From Weissella oryzae SG25 (GTDB taxonomy: Bacteria; Bacillota; Bacilli; Lactobacillales; Lactobacillaceae), in assembly GCF_000691805.2 (NCBI RefSeq), contig NZ_DF820484.1:186001-250000 (forward strand): DNA of 64,000 bases. The letters run 5' to 3'. The position numbers and the translations under genes are program-made. Below are positions 34,532-43,807 of the stretch, piece by piece; within the stretch, counting starts at the first letter, position 1; every line of letters begins with the position of its first letter. The notes under the pieces are model-generated. The model did no database searches and was not told the DNA's origin. It saw nothing but the letters and a program-made list of their open reading frames with translations.

Positions 34532-35326
34532 TTAGATTAAACGCTTACGAATATTTCCTGAAATCGTATCAATCAAAGTTACCATTACGATAATTCCAAT
34601 CAAAATCATCCCCACTTGTGACCAATTACGTGTTTCAAGTGCAAAGATTAATGGTGCTCCCACACCACCAGCGCCAACCAAACCTAGAATTGAGGCTGAA
34701 CGGACTGAAATCTCAAACCGGTATAAAGTGTAGTTCATAAACTCTGGCAAAACAGTTGGTAAGGTTGCTAAAGTCAGCCCATCTAAGGCCGAACCACCAG
34801 CGGCAATAATTGCTTCATTTGGTCCACGGTCAATGTTTTCAACTGCTTCTGCAAACAACTTACCCAGCATGCCGACTGAGTGAATCCCTAAGGCTAAAAC
34901 ACCTGCATAGGGTCCTGGTCCAACGGCCTTAATAAACATAATCGCTAAAACAATTTCTGGGAAAACACGGATAGCGGTCAGGATAAACTTACCGCTTGTT
35001 GAGCGGGGCGTCCACCAGCCCCGTACCGTCTTCGCTGCCCAAAAGGCAAAGGGTACAGCAATGATTGCCGAGATAAATGTTCCTAGAAAGGCAATTGCTA
35101 GGGTCTGAATTAAAGCTGAAAAAAGATCTTCGCCATCACCAGTGTAAAAATATGACCACTGTGGATGAAACAAACCATTCACGATTGAAGAAAAAATTTG
35201 CGCAGCAGTTGGTTTTACACCAGCTAATGGAATACCTGCAAAAGCCCAAATTAAGATAACCAGCGCTATCAAGCTGATTAACCAGGTACGACTACGTTGC
35301 CAAATTGTACGTTCGACTTTACTCAT
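34532..35326 (-). CDS. phnE: Phosphonate-type ABC transporter permease PhnE (second copy)
   Basis: 264 residues, about six membrane helices, with the PhnE permease blocks: AVPFAFWAAKTV, RVFPEIVLAIMFIKAVGPGPYAG and the EAA-like loop GPNEAIIAAGGSALDG. It overlaps the first permease gene by one base. With PhnE1, PhnC and PhnD it makes a complete importer of phosphonates, phosphite or phosphate esters. No C-P lyase genes are seen, so an inorganic phosphorus source is as likely as a phosphonate. Confidence 0.9.
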   Translation of the reverse strand: MSKVERTIWQRSRTWLISLIALVILIWAFAGIPLAGVKPTAAQIFSSIVNGLFHPQWSYFYTGDGEDLFSALIQTLAIAFLGTFISAIIAVPFAFWAAKTVRGWWTPRSTSGKFILTAIRVFPEIVLAIMFIKAVGPGPYAGVLALGIHSVGMLGKLFAEAVENIDRGPNEAIIAAGGSALDGLTLATLPTVLPEFMNYTLYRFEISVRSASILGLVGAGGVGAPLIFALETRNWSQVGMILIGIIVMVTLIDTISGNIRKRLI

Positions 35327-36108
35327 TATCCCAATGCCTCCCGTAAACGATTAGAAATTGTATCAACCAGCACAACAACAATCAAAATTGCAATAATTAC
35401 GACCGCTGTTCGATCATAACGGAACATCGACAAGGTTACTTGTAGGTATAGCCCGACACCACCAGCACCTAGGTATCCCAACACCGTTGAAGCACGAACG
35501 TTGATTTCTAAGGTGTACAAAAAGTATGATGTAAAACTATTCAGAACTTGTGGCATAATCGCAAAGACAATTACTTGCCACGAATTAGCGCCAGCCGCCG
35601 TTAAGGCTTCAATTGGCCCCTCATCAATGGTTTCGATTGCTTCATAGAACAGCTTTGACATCATTCCAAATGAAAAGATTGTTAAAGCGCCCACACCAGC
35701 CATTGGGCCAATTCCTACAACCGCAACAAACAAGGCTGCGAGTAGTAAATCAGGCAAGGCCCGTACTAAATTCAAGAAGAAACGAACAACTTGTCGAATA
35801 ACTCGACTCTTTATAATATTGCTGGCTGCTAATAAAGCAAAAGGCACAGAGATGATTGCTCCCAATACGGTACCAACAATTGCCATCTGAATTGTTTGTA
35901 AAATTGGCCCTATAATTGCTGAAAAATAGGTCCAATCTGGTTGAGCCATTTTCACCCATAAAGCACCAAACTGATCCCAAGAAAATTCAGCACCAGCCTG
36001 TGTATTGATTGCTGAGCCAATTAATAGCGCTAATATAATCAAGACGATAAAGAGGCTCTTAAGATGCCAACGAGCAAATGGTTGCTGCTTTGGTAGACTA
36101 CTATCCAT
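35326..36108 (-). CDS. phnE: Phosphonate-type ABC transporter permease PhnE (first copy)
   Basis: 260 residues, paralogue of the following permease: SVPFALLAASNI, VRALPDLLLAALFVAVVGIGPMAG and the loop GPIEALTAAGANSWQ. One-base overlaps with genes on both sides show tight coupling in the order phnC-phnE-phnE. Confidence 0.9.
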   Translation of the reverse strand: MDSSLPKQQPFARWHLKSLFIVLIILALLIGSAINTQAGAEFSWDQFGALWVKMAQPDWTYFSAIIGPILQTIQMAIVGTVLGAIISVPFALLAASNIIKSRVIRQVVRFFLNLVRALPDLLLAALFVAVVGIGPMAGVGALTIFSFGMMSKLFYEAIETIDEGPIEALTAAGANSWQVIVFAIMPQVLNSFTSYFLYTLEINVRASTVLGYLGAGGVGLYLQVTLSMFRYDRTAVVIIAILIVVVLVDTISNRLREALG

Positions 36109-36872
36109 TATTTATCTCCTAGTTCAGCATAGATACCAGTGAAATCTGCTTCAGTAACCTCACTGATTGGCTTATCATAAACTAACTTTCCAGCGCGCAA
36201 TCCAATGATGCGGTCCGCATATTGCATTGCAAGGGGAACTGAATGTAGATTAACAATTACCGTTAGTCCTAGCTCCTGATTTAAGCGCTTGAGGTCATCC
36301 ATAACCATCTCAGTCGTCTTCGGGTCAAGTGAAGCAATTGGTTCATCAGCCAAGACTACTTTCGGTGCTTGCATCATCGCCCGAGCAATTGCCACCCGCT
36401 GCTGCTGACCACCTGATAACTCATCAGCTCGTGTATAGTATTTTTCAATCATATTAACCCGTTTTAAATTTTGGGCCGCCATTTCACGATCACCCTTAGA
36501 AAACAGACCAAATGTTGAACGGAAGGTTGAATAATAACCCACTCGGCCTGCTAGAACGTTGCGGGCGACACTCGCGCGTTTCACCAAATTAAAATTTTGA
36601 AAAATCATCGCAATGTTGCGACGTAGTAGACGCAACCCCTTACCACGCGCCTTGGTTATGTCTTCGCCATCAATTTCAATTGAACCTGTTGTAACATCAT
36701 GAAGCCGATTAATTGCGCGTAAAAGCGTACTTTTACCCGCCCCTGAAAGTCCAACAATTACTAAAAATTCTCCTGAAGGAATTTCGAGATTAATACCATC
36801 TAGCCCAATTGTGCCGTTTGTATAAACTTTTGAGACATGCGCAATTTTGATGTTTCCTACCGTCTTAGTCAT
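36108..36872 (-). CDS. phnC: Phosphonate-type ABC transporter ATP-binding protein PhnC
   Basis: 254 residues with Walker [17 protein letters not shown] near residue 39, a PhnC-type insertion around [20 protein letters not shown], signature [17 protein letters not shown] and Walker [14 protein letters not shown]. It follows phnD across a hairpin that probably reduces, but does not abolish, read-through. Confidence 0.93.
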   Translation of the reverse strand: MTKTVGNIKIAHVSKVYTNGTIGLDGINLEIPSGEFLVIVGLSGAGKSTLLRAINRLHDVTTGSIEIDGEDITKARGKGLRLLRRNIAMIFQNFNLVKRASVARNVLAGRVGYYSTFRSTFGLFSKGDREMAAQNLKRVNMIEKYYTRADELSGGQQQRVAIARAMMQAPKVVLADEPIASLDPKTTEMVMDDLKRLNQELGLTVIVNLHSVPLAMQYADRIIGLRAGKLVYDKPISEVTEADFTGIYAELGDK

Positions 36873-36892
36873 ATTTCCATCCCATTATGTAC

Positions 36893-36929
36893 AAAACGCC
36901 ACCTGGTCATTAAATACCCAGTGGCGTTA
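36893..36929 (-). terminator. Attenuating hairpin between phnD and phnC
   Basis: Stem AACGCCACTGG / CCAGGTGGCGTT on the minus strand followed by only TTGT, so it is likely a partial terminator or mRNA stabiliser giving excess binding protein. Confidence 0.6.
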
Positions 36930-36961
36930 ATTACCAATTTAATTAAATCAAGCTCAAGGGC

Positions 36962-37891
36962 TTACTTAACATTTTGTAATTCAGATTGATACTTACGGAC
37001 AATATCAAAGTTTGAATCCTTTGACTTTGCTACACCAGCCCATGAATAAACATTATTCATGATGTCCTTACCGTCCTTGGTCTTAGAAATTTTGACCATG
37101 GCGTTTTGAATTGTCTTAGTATCCTTGCTTGAGATTCCCTTACGCAAAGCGATTGTATCATTAGGAATCTTAGCAGTGTAAGCCAAGACACGTGTGTCCT
37201 TAAAGACGTCTGGATTGTCTTTCTTAACCAAGTTACGGGCATCGTCAAAGACGAAAGCAGCATCCGTATCACCATCAAGAACTGAAATAACACCTTGGTC
37301 ATGACCCTTAACGGTTACTAAGTCAGAATTCTTTACGACATTCATCCCTTTTTTATTTAGGTCAACAACGGGGAACATGTACCCTGCATCGGAAGTTGGA
37401 TCTTGAACCGCAATCTTCTTACCCTTCAAGTCTTTAACTGACTTGATTGGTGAATCCTTCTTGACCAAAATTTCTGCCCGGTAATAGTTGACCAACTTGG
37501 TTGTACTATCACCAGTGTTGTTATCTGTTAAACCATAACGTTCTGACTGCAAAATAACTTTTGCACCATATTGTTGGTGTGCTTGAACATAGGGATCAGG
37601 TGGCAAGAAGCCCATGTCAACTTTCTTTGAACCCATCGCCTCAACGACAGTATTGTAATCAGTAGAGACTGTCACATGTACCGGAATACCGAGTTGCTTT
37701 GAAAGTAAGCCTTCTAGGGGCTTAGCCTTAGCTTCAATGGTATCTGCTTGTGATGAAGGAACAAACTGCACGTTTAATTCCTTTAGAGAAACTTTCTTAG
37801 TTGCAGCAGATGCGGTTGCGGGGGCAACAACTGACAGTGCTGATGCAACTGTCAAAGCTACTACGCCGACGGAAACTACCTTTTTTATCAT
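36962..37891 (-). CDS. phnD: Phosphonate/phosphite ABC transporter substrate-binding protein PhnD
   Basis: 309 residues with a signal peptide (core VVSVGVVALTVASALSVVA, then ASA-ATK, a signal-peptidase I site) and PhnD blocks: NVQFVPSSQADTIEAKA, VDMGFLPPDPYVQAH, GKKIAVQDPTSDAGYMFP and DAAFVFDDARN. As with the two other binding proteins in the window there is no lipobox Cys. First gene of the phnDCEE unit; a promoter with TATAAT (37936-37941, minus strand) precedes it. Confidence 0.92.
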   Translation of the reverse strand: MIKKVVSVGVVALTVASALSVVAPATASAATKKVSLKELNVQFVPSSQADTIEAKAKPLEGLLSKQLGIPVHVTVSTDYNTVVEAMGSKKVDMGFLPPDPYVQAHQQYGAKVILQSERYGLTDNNTGDSTTKLVNYYRAEILVKKDSPIKSVKDLKGKKIAVQDPTSDAGYMFPVVDLNKKGMNVVKNSDLVTVKGHDQGVISVLDGDTDAAFVFDDARNLVKKDNPDVFKDTRVLAYTAKIPNDTIALRKGISSKDTKTIQNAMVKISKTKDGKDIMNNVYSWAGVAKSKDSNFDIVRKYQSELQNVK

Positions 37892-38005
37892 TTTCCCAAC
37901 TCCATAAAACGAATGATTTTTATTACGACTTGTATATTATACGTTTTTTACCCAACGTTCAAGTTTCATTTAAGCTGTTTCAAGTCATTTTTGCGTTTTA
38001 AGGTG

Positions 38006-38033
38006 AACATTTATGCAAATTCGCATAAATGTT
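38006..38033. promoter_or_regulatory. 11-bp inverted repeat upstream of phnD
   Basis: AACATTTATGC-N6-GCATAAATGTT, perfect arms, about 115 bp before phnD and upstream of its promoter. It has no T-run, so an operator or activator site is more likely than a terminator. The rest of 37892-38140 shows only the phnD promoter. Confidence 0.45.
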
Positions 38034-38148
38034 TGATGTTTTGACCAATGCCATTTTATCAGAATTAAAACGTTTTTCTATTGGCCAATGTTATCGCTTT
38101 CAAAGTAAAAATAATCTTCTTTCCCTTGAGCTTTAAATTACAATAAAA

Positions 38149-38182
38149 AACCGATTAAACTGGTTACCCAGTTCAATCGGTT
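38149..38182 (-). terminator. Terminator of the purine permease gene
   Basis: Stem AACCGATTGAACTGG / CCAGTTTAATCGGTT on the minus strand followed by TTTTTATTG. Confidence 0.85.
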
Positions 38183-38191
38183 GATAACTGT

Positions 38192-39502
38192 TTATTTAGT
38201 TCCAATTTGTAAAATTACCATAAAGAGAATAAAGACTGTCGCTAAGACATACATAATCGGGTGCACTTTCTTAGCCTTACCAGTAACAATCATCATAATT
38301 GGATAGATAATGAAACCTAATGAAATTCCATCTGAAATCGAATATGTTAGTGGCATCGCTAAAATCGTGATGAAAGCTGCAGATGCAATTGGGAAATTTT
38401 GCCAATTAATGTCTGCAAGGTTACTAGCCATCAAAATTCCAACAACTACCAAGGCTGGTGCAGTAACTTGTGAGGTTACAACCGTCAACAATGGTGAAAA
38501 GAATAACGATAGAATGAAGAATAGTCCGGTAAAGACTGAAGTTAATCCTGTCCGGCCACCCATAGCGATTCCAGTTGATGATTCAATGAAAGCCGTTGTT
38601 GGTGAAGTTCCTAAAATTGCACCACCCAACATTCCAATTGAATCAGCCATCAAAGTCCGACCAGCGCGTGGCAACTCATTATTAACCAAGAAACCAGCTT
38701 GCTTGGCAATTCCAATCAATGACCCAGCGGTATCAAAGAAAGCCACCAAGAGGAAAGTCAGAATAACTGGCACCATTTGCGGCGTCCAGACGTCCTTTAG
38801 ACCAATGAAGGCTTGACCAAAAGTTGGCTTTAAGCTTGGTACAGTTGAAATTAATTGATGTGGCAAAGGAATAAAGCCAGTTGCAATTCCCGTCAAAGCA
38901 GTAACCAATAATCCAATAAAGATTGCACCTGGTAAATTACGGGCAAACAAAGACAAGGTCACTAAAATTCCAAAAATTGTTAGCAAAGCTGCTGGCGAAG
39001 CAAGATTCCCCAAACCGATAATCGTTGACTTATTGGCAGTAATCACACCACCATCAACCAAACCAATCATGGCAATAAAGAGCCCAATTCCACCCGCAAT
39101 TGCGGATTTTAAATCAGCCGGGATTGCATTGATAATCTTTTCGCGGATTTTTGTAACGGTCAAAATGTAAAAAATAACCCCAGCCACAAAAACACCTGAT
39201 AATGCTGTTTGCCAGCGAATTCCCATGCCAATTACAACTGAATAAGCAAAGAATGCGTTGATGCCTAATCCTGGTGCGATTGCAAACGGATATTTCGCAT
39301 AAACACCCATAAAAATCGTCGCAATTGCAGCTATTAAACCAGTTGCGACAAAGACGGCCCCTTTCTCCATACCGGCAGCGCCTAGGACACTTGGATTGAC
39401 AAACAAGATATATGCCATCGAAACAAAGGTTGTTAGACCTGCCACAAACTCTGTCCGTACTGACGTCTTGTTCCCCCTCAAGTCAAAGTAACGTTCTATC
39501 AT
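38192..39502 (-). CDS. NCS2/AzgA-type purine permease
   Basis: 436 residues, about 12-13 membrane helices, with AzgA-family blocks: FVSMAYILFVNPSVLGAAG, the QH-less motif APGLGINAFFAYSVV, and FLLVAFFDTAGSLIGIA. It imports hypoxanthine, guanine or adenine with protons (PbuG/PbuO group). Monocistronic. A perfect PurBox about 130 bp upstream suggests PurR control. Confidence 0.9.
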   Translation of the reverse strand: MIERYFDLRGNKTSVRTEFVAGLTTFVSMAYILFVNPSVLGAAGMEKGAVFVATGLIAAIATIFMGVYAKYPFAIAPGLGINAFFAYSVVIGMGIRWQTALSGVFVAGVIFYILTVTKIREKIINAIPADLKSAIAGGIGLFIAMIGLVDGGVITANKSTIIGLGNLASPAALLTIFGILVTLSLFARNLPGAIFIGLLVTALTGIATGFIPLPHQLISTVPSLKPTFGQAFIGLKDVWTPQMVPVILTFLLVAFFDTAGSLIGIAKQAGFLVNNELPRAGRTLMADSIGMLGGAILGTSPTTAFIESSTGIAMGGRTGLTSVFTGLFFILSLFFSPLLTVVTSQVTAPALVVVGILMASNLADINWQNFPIASAAFITILAMPLTYSISDGISLGFIIYPIMMIVTGKAKKVHPIMYVLATVFILFMVILQIGTK

Positions 39503-39633
39503 TAACAGAACTCCTTAAATAATTTATTCAAATTTTTCACAACTAAGAAATTATGCCACCATCACTTGGTTAATTCAATCATTTATCCATAAAAAACTAA
39601 AAAATTCGAATAAAACCGCTTTCAAAAACAGTA

Positions 39634-39646
39634 AAATCCGAACATT
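39634..39646 (+). promoter_or_regulatory. PurBox upstream of the purine permease
   Basis: AAATCCGAACATT matches the PurR box AWWWCCGAACWWT at all 13 positions. It lies in the intergenic space between the permease and DedA genes. Confidence 0.6.
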
Positions 39647-39682
39647 TATTTTTATATTCAATTTTAGGCAATTATCCAGCTA

Positions 39683-40348
39683 TTATTTATCATCTTTATG
39701 TAGAAATAGTCGAATAATCCATTCACGTACCCTGGCTTGCCGTAGTAGGATCAGCATAATCAGTAAGATTGTGCCTAGTACCCACCAAATTCCGCCCCCT
39801 GGTAAATTTAGATGACCAAAGAAATAACCAATTCCTACTATTGAGAAGGACCATAAGAAACTAGCAAAGGCTGCATAACGAATATAGTTTACAAAGGCCA
39901 AGCCTAATTCGTGTGCCAATAAAGGTACTAAAGTTCGAATAAATGGCACGAAGCGACCAACAACAATAAACAATAGCCAACGGCGATGATGAAAACCATC
40001 ACGTAGCCGCCCCATCGTTGCCCCATTAATGTGTTTATCAATCCATTTAATCCGACTAAACTGCCGTAAGAGGAAAGCACCAAAGTAATAATTAACCGCA
40101 TCACCAGCCAAAGAAGCCGCGCCCAGGATAAAAGCACCCAGTAAGTAATGACCAAAGTTATGGCTTTCACCTGCGAATGACCCCAATGCCAACAAAATTG
40201 TGTCACCAGGAATAAAACCAACAAAAATACCGGCCGTCTCAATGAAAATCAATAAAAACAGAATTAATAAGACTGAAAACGAAAACATACTACCTGAAGC
40301 CGTTATATTATTCAGCCATACTGGCATACTTTCTGCGAGTATTAACAT
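39683..40348 (-). CDS. DedA/SNARE-associated family membrane protein
   Basis: 221 residues, about five membrane helices, with DedA blocks: FIETAGIFVGFIPGDTILLALG, the LAGDAVNYYFGAFLLRQF region and GRFVPFIRTLVPLLA (conserved Arg residues). DedA proteins recycle lipid carriers such as undecaprenyl phosphate or phosphatidylethanolamine. GGGGGAGGTG lies just before the start. Monocistronic. Confidence 0.9.
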   Translation of the reverse strand: MLILAESMPVWLNNITASGSMFSFSVLLILFLLIFIETAGIFVGFIPGDTILLALGSFAGESHNFGHYLLGAFILGAASLAGDAVNYYFGAFLLRQFSRIKWIDKHINGATMGRLRDGFHHRRWLLFIVVGRFVPFIRTLVPLLAHELGLAFVNYIRYAAFASFLWSFSIVGIGYFFGHLNLPGGGIWWVLGTILLIMLILLRQARVREWIIRLFLHKDDK

Positions 40349-40490
40349 CTCTTCACCTCCCCCAATTAATTGAACCTTATAGTACCATAGTCATTTAAAG
40401 TAAACATGAATTTTTTTAAGGAATGCTGTCATTGCCCAAATATTTTGCTAGACTTAAGCCATTACTGCTTTTAAGGGAGCAACCAGTCTA

Positions 40491-41168
40491 ATGTATGAAA
40501 CGAACCAAGGAAAAAGACCACTAACAACCTTTGAAACGCTCTTCTATTTTGCTGCCGGGTTACTTTTTAACGCTCTTGGCAATGGTTTTACTGTTGCAAC
40601 GAATATGGGCTCTGCCCCATGGACGGCCTCCGCTGCTAACTTAGCTTTAGCGCTCCATATCTCAATCGCCGATATTCTTTTGGCTTATGGTTTACTAGCT
40701 GCCATTGCAACACTTATTATTTTACGCCAATTCGACTGGCGCCGTTTAATTGGTAATATGATTTTCGTGGTGCTGTTTAGCGAAATCATTGGTCAAATTG
40801 CCCAAATCTTCACTAATTTCGGCCTAATGACTGCCCCACTTTGGATCAGAATTACGCTTGATTTTATCGCAATTATCTCCGTCGGCATTGGCGTTTCAAT
40901 TACCCAACGTTTACAGTTCGTCCTGCATCCTTTAGATGATTTAGTTGTTGTTACCCGTTTTAAATATTTTCATGGTGACGCAAAAATTGCGCAACTCGTT
41001 AATTTCGCTTTCCCAATGTTAATTTCTTTAAGTATCTGGCTGATTACCCGCCAACTAGTTGCCTTAAATATCGGAACGCTCTTCTCCTTCCTCTGCCAGG
41101 GTTACATTATTCAGAATGCCGACCGATTGGTATTTCCACATCTTGTACATAAACATAAAAATTTTTAA
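40491..41168 (+). CDS. YczE/YitT-like integral membrane protein, paralogue A
   Basis: 225 residues with six or so membrane helices. Marked motifs: LGNGFTVATNMGSAPW, RQFDWRRLIGNM, ITQRLQFVLHPLDDL and RFKYFHGDAKIAQ. These occur, well conserved, in the protein at 47554-48276, so the two are paralogues. YczE proteins are poorly characterised; in B. subtilis YczE affects surfactin/antibiotic output. AGGGAGC precedes the start. No operon partner is evident. Confidence 0.78.
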   Translation: MYETNQGKRPLTTFETLFYFAAGLLFNALGNGFTVATNMGSAPWTASAANLALALHISIADILLAYGLLAAIATLIILRQFDWRRLIGNMIFVVLFSEIIGQIAQIFTNFGLMTAPLWIRITLDFIAIISVGIGVSITQRLQFVLHPLDDLVVVTRFKYFHGDAKIAQLVNFAFPMLISLSIWLITRQLVALNIGTLFSFLCQGYIIQNADRLVFPHLVHKHKNF

Positions 41169-41299
41169 TACTAACTCTAACTGTAACAGCACTTGCACTT
41201 ATCAAAATCGCAAGCTGCTTAATATCAATCGCTAAAAATCATTTACCCGTCGCAAAATTATTTTAATGAGTTATCCTAAGAAAAAATGGAGTAAATAAA

Positions 41300-41995
41300 A
41301 TGAAAACATACGCTATAATTGGCAACCAATATGAAGGACTTTATACTCAACCGTGGTCTAAAGTTCAACCATTAACTAAAACACGACCAGCCCCCAAATT
41401 TAAGGGTTTTGATTCAAAGGCCAGTGCCCAAATTTGGTTTGATCAAGAAAAGGCAAGCCAAAATTTGAGGCACCGACAATACACAACTGTTTATGATGGT
41501 GCTTTTACGGCTGAACCACAGCGCTACTATATTTTTACCGACGGTGGTAATCGTAATACGGGTAATCATGCTGGTGGTCACGTTAAACCAACTGACAAGG
41601 CTGCATGGGCGATTGCTATTTACCAAGGTCCAAACCTCACACAGCCGCTTTATACTGATAGCCAGGCTTACTTAGGTCGAACTAATAATGATATGGAAGT
41701 CCAAGCCCTTCTACACGCTCTAGAAGCCGCTGAGAAGTTCACAGAACCATTCACCATCGTTAGTGATTCGAAATATGTCCTTGATACAGTAACTAACTGG
41801 ATGTACAACTGGCAGCGGGCCGGTTGGAAAAAAGCTTCTGGCCCAATCGCCAATTTAGCAAGTTGGCAAAAAATCTTTACCCTTGTAACAGCCCAAGCTG
41901 ACCGCTTAGCCTTCATTTGGGTTAAAGGACATGCCAGTAGCGCTGGTAACATCATGGTCGACCAGTTGCTAAATACCGCTATGGACCAACTATAA
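41300..41995 (+). CDS. rnhA: Ribonuclease HI with N-terminal viroplasmin domain
   Basis: 231 residues: viroplasmin-like RNA-binding domain (residues 1-55, YAIIGNQYEGLYTQPW ... FKGFDSKASAQIWF) joined to RNase H with its acidic site complete: Asp in YIFTDGG, Glu in NDMEVQALLHALE, Asp in VSDSKYVLD and Asp in VDQLL. It cleaves RNA in RNA-DNA hybrids. GGAG precedes the start; a terminator follows. Confidence 0.9.
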   Translation: MKTYAIIGNQYEGLYTQPWSKVQPLTKTRPAPKFKGFDSKASAQIWFDQEKASQNLRHRQYTTVYDGAFTAEPQRYYIFTDGGNRNTGNHAGGHVKPTDKAAWAIAIYQGPNLTQPLYTDSQAYLGRTNNDMEVQALLHALEAAEKFTEPFTIVSDSKYVLDTVTNWMYNWQRAGWKKASGPIANLASWQKIFTLVTAQADRLAFIWVKGHASSAGNIMVDQLLNTAMDQL

Positions 41996-41997
41996 AC

Positions 41998-42034
41998 AAA
42001 AGAACCCATACCTAGTATGGGTTCTTTATTTTTC
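41998..42034 (+). terminator. rnhA terminator
   Basis: Stem AAAGAACCCATAC / GTATGGGTTCTTT followed by ATTTTT. Confidence 0.85.
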
Positions 42035-42161
42035 TGTTGAAATACTAAAACTAGTCTTACTTGTTCCATTTGTAACGCGAACAAAGTTTGTGAAATTTTT
42101 CAGGCGATATTAGCATTGCCCCGAGAGATTTTGTATAAATATACAAAACATTATGTAAAGC

Positions 42162-42986
42162 CTAGTACCAAAGGGTTTCTATTGTTTTAAAAACACCCTC
42201 ATGCTCATTATCAGTCAATGCTTGCTCAAATTTTCCATCTAATAAATACGCATCACCGTTTGGCATTGCCCGAGGAAACCCTGCGGCACTTAGCATCTCG
42301 TAATCATTTAAACCATCGCCAAAGGCGGCTAAATCCTCCTCCAATGTTAAGCCATAGTATTTAGCCAAAACAGCCAATCCACTAGCTTTATTAACGCCTG
42401 GACCAACAATATCAACCGATCCATAGCCGGACGTAGTAACGTGTCCTTGATTTTTAATCACACTTCGGGTCTGCTCGATAAATTGTTTTGTATCTTCTGG
42501 TCGAAAAGCAATCGTAAATTTTAAAATTTCGTCCGGCAATTCATCGATTGACTTGATTATTTCTAGTTCAAAACCTGCTAAGCGTAATTGCAACGTATGT
42601 GGCCAGTTTATACGCGCCTGATCTTGTAACATATACAGTTTATGCCGACTTGCGAAAGCCGCCCCAATCTTTGGCCGAAACGGCATTTGTTCAACTACAT
42701 CCATTGCATGTTTTAATTCACTTTTCGATAAAAAAGCCTCTTTTAGAGTGTCACCCGCCGCATTTTGCACTAAGGCACCGTTATCAACTACTAAATCTAC
42801 CTGACCAATAAAATCTTTAAATAATTTATTTACATTAATCATGTCTCGGCCAGTCGCAATTATGAAATGAGCGTCTACCTCCCGCATCTTATTTAGAATT
42901 CGTTGAAAACGTTGATGATTGTAACTTTTATTGACTGTTAAAAAAGTCCCATCTAAATCGCTTGCTATTAATCTTGGGTTTGTCAT
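42162..42986 (-). CDS. HAD-family Cof-type sugar-phosphate phosphatase
   Basis: 274 residues: motif I IASDLDGTFLT near residue 7, Thr in FIIATGRDM (motif II), a C2B cap, and motif III GDGLNDYEML. Cof-type HAD enzymes dephosphorylate sugar phosphates or flavin precursors, substrate not predictable. It is transcribed away from the DnaA-box region. Confidence 0.9.
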   Translation of the reverse strand: MTNPRLIASDLDGTFLTVNKSYNHQRFQRILNKMREVDAHFIIATGRDMINVNKLFKDFIGQVDLVVDNGALVQNAAGDTLKEAFLSKSELKHAMDVVEQMPFRPKIGAAFASRHKLYMLQDQARINWPHTLQLRLAGFELEIIKSIDELPDEILKFTIAFRPEDTKQFIEQTRSVIKNQGHVTTSGYGSVDIVGPGVNKASGLAVLAKYYGLTLEEDLAAFGDGLNDYEMLSAAGFPRAMPNGDAYLLDGKFEQALTDNEHEGVFKTIETLWY

Positions 42987-43147
42987 TCTGTCACTTCCCT
43001 TTCTAGCTAATCTAATCTCACTTAAATTTTACCTGGATTTACTAATTAAAGCAGAGAAACCGCCTACTCTTTTGATGAAATTAACAAGATTAGGTTATTA
43101 TCAATCAGCTGACCTTTTACTTTTCCTTAAAAAGTACATTTTGCCAC

Positions 43148-43751
43148 TTATCCACCTACTTATGTGGATAATTACCCCATATCAACGATATCCTTGTGGA
43201 TAACTTGTGGATAAAAGCACGACTTTTTCACCAAAAGCCTTTATTAACGGGATAACTCTTCCTGTTGATAACCTGTTAATAACCAGTTGCAAAGTACAAA
43301 GCCCGCCATATCAGGTATTCAACCCCTAATTAAGTTTAAACTGGTTGATTTAAGCTTTAAAAGCTAATTTATCACATTTAATGCATTTTTCATTCGTATT
43401 TTTTTAATTTTTTCCTTTTTAATTAAGCTTTAACGTGGTTATAACATCATAGAAGCGAACTTTTTACGTCGCCACCTTTAATATAATGTGGATATTAACG
43501 ATTTACAGGCAACGTTCAATGTGGACAACTAAATTAATGTCCACAAGATATTGTGGATAACTCTGTGTGTAATGTGGACAAATACTAAGTAATCAACCCT
43601 TCAAACTTATCCACAATATTTTTATAAGTTGTGGATAAAACTTCTTTTTCTCCTTTTTCATAACGCAAAAACCCTTTAAAATAGGCATTTAACCTAGTTA
43701 AAAACTTTATTAGCATATTGTGGATAAATTCCATTTAACAACTTATCCACA
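43148..43751. other. DnaA-box cluster upstream of rlmH
   Basis: Eight perfect DnaA boxes (TTATCCACA or its complement) at 43163, 43195, 43206, 43552, 43607, 43630, 43719 and 43743 (9 bp each), plus near matches at 43148, 43263, 43487, 43520, 43537 and 43573. Between the two groups (about 43321-43440) lies very AT-rich DNA. This is origin-like, but dnaA is not adjacent. The B. subtilis yydA gene, which is rlmH, also has an oriC-proximal DnaA-box cluster that titrates DnaA, so a regulatory cluster is the better reading. Apart from this the 820-bp gap holds no gene. Confidence 0.85.
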
Positions 43752-43807
43752 AATGTTAAACTTGATTAAGAATCTATAAAACTATTTAAATTGGAGTAAG
43801 CTAATTT

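Noticed and set aside
38310-38816. A 168-codon frame antisense to the purine permease
   Set aside because: It mirrors the hydrophobic permease codons; no independent coding evidence.
43148-43751. The region as the chromosome's oriC proper
   Set aside because: Box density fits, but dnaA-dnaN are not adjacent and rlmH-linked DnaA clusters are known as regulatory sites; kept as a DnaA-box cluster only.
43148-43751. A CRISPR array or iteron repeat
   Set aside because: The repeats are 9-bp DnaA boxes in both orientations with irregular spacing; no constant spacer length or longer repeat unit.
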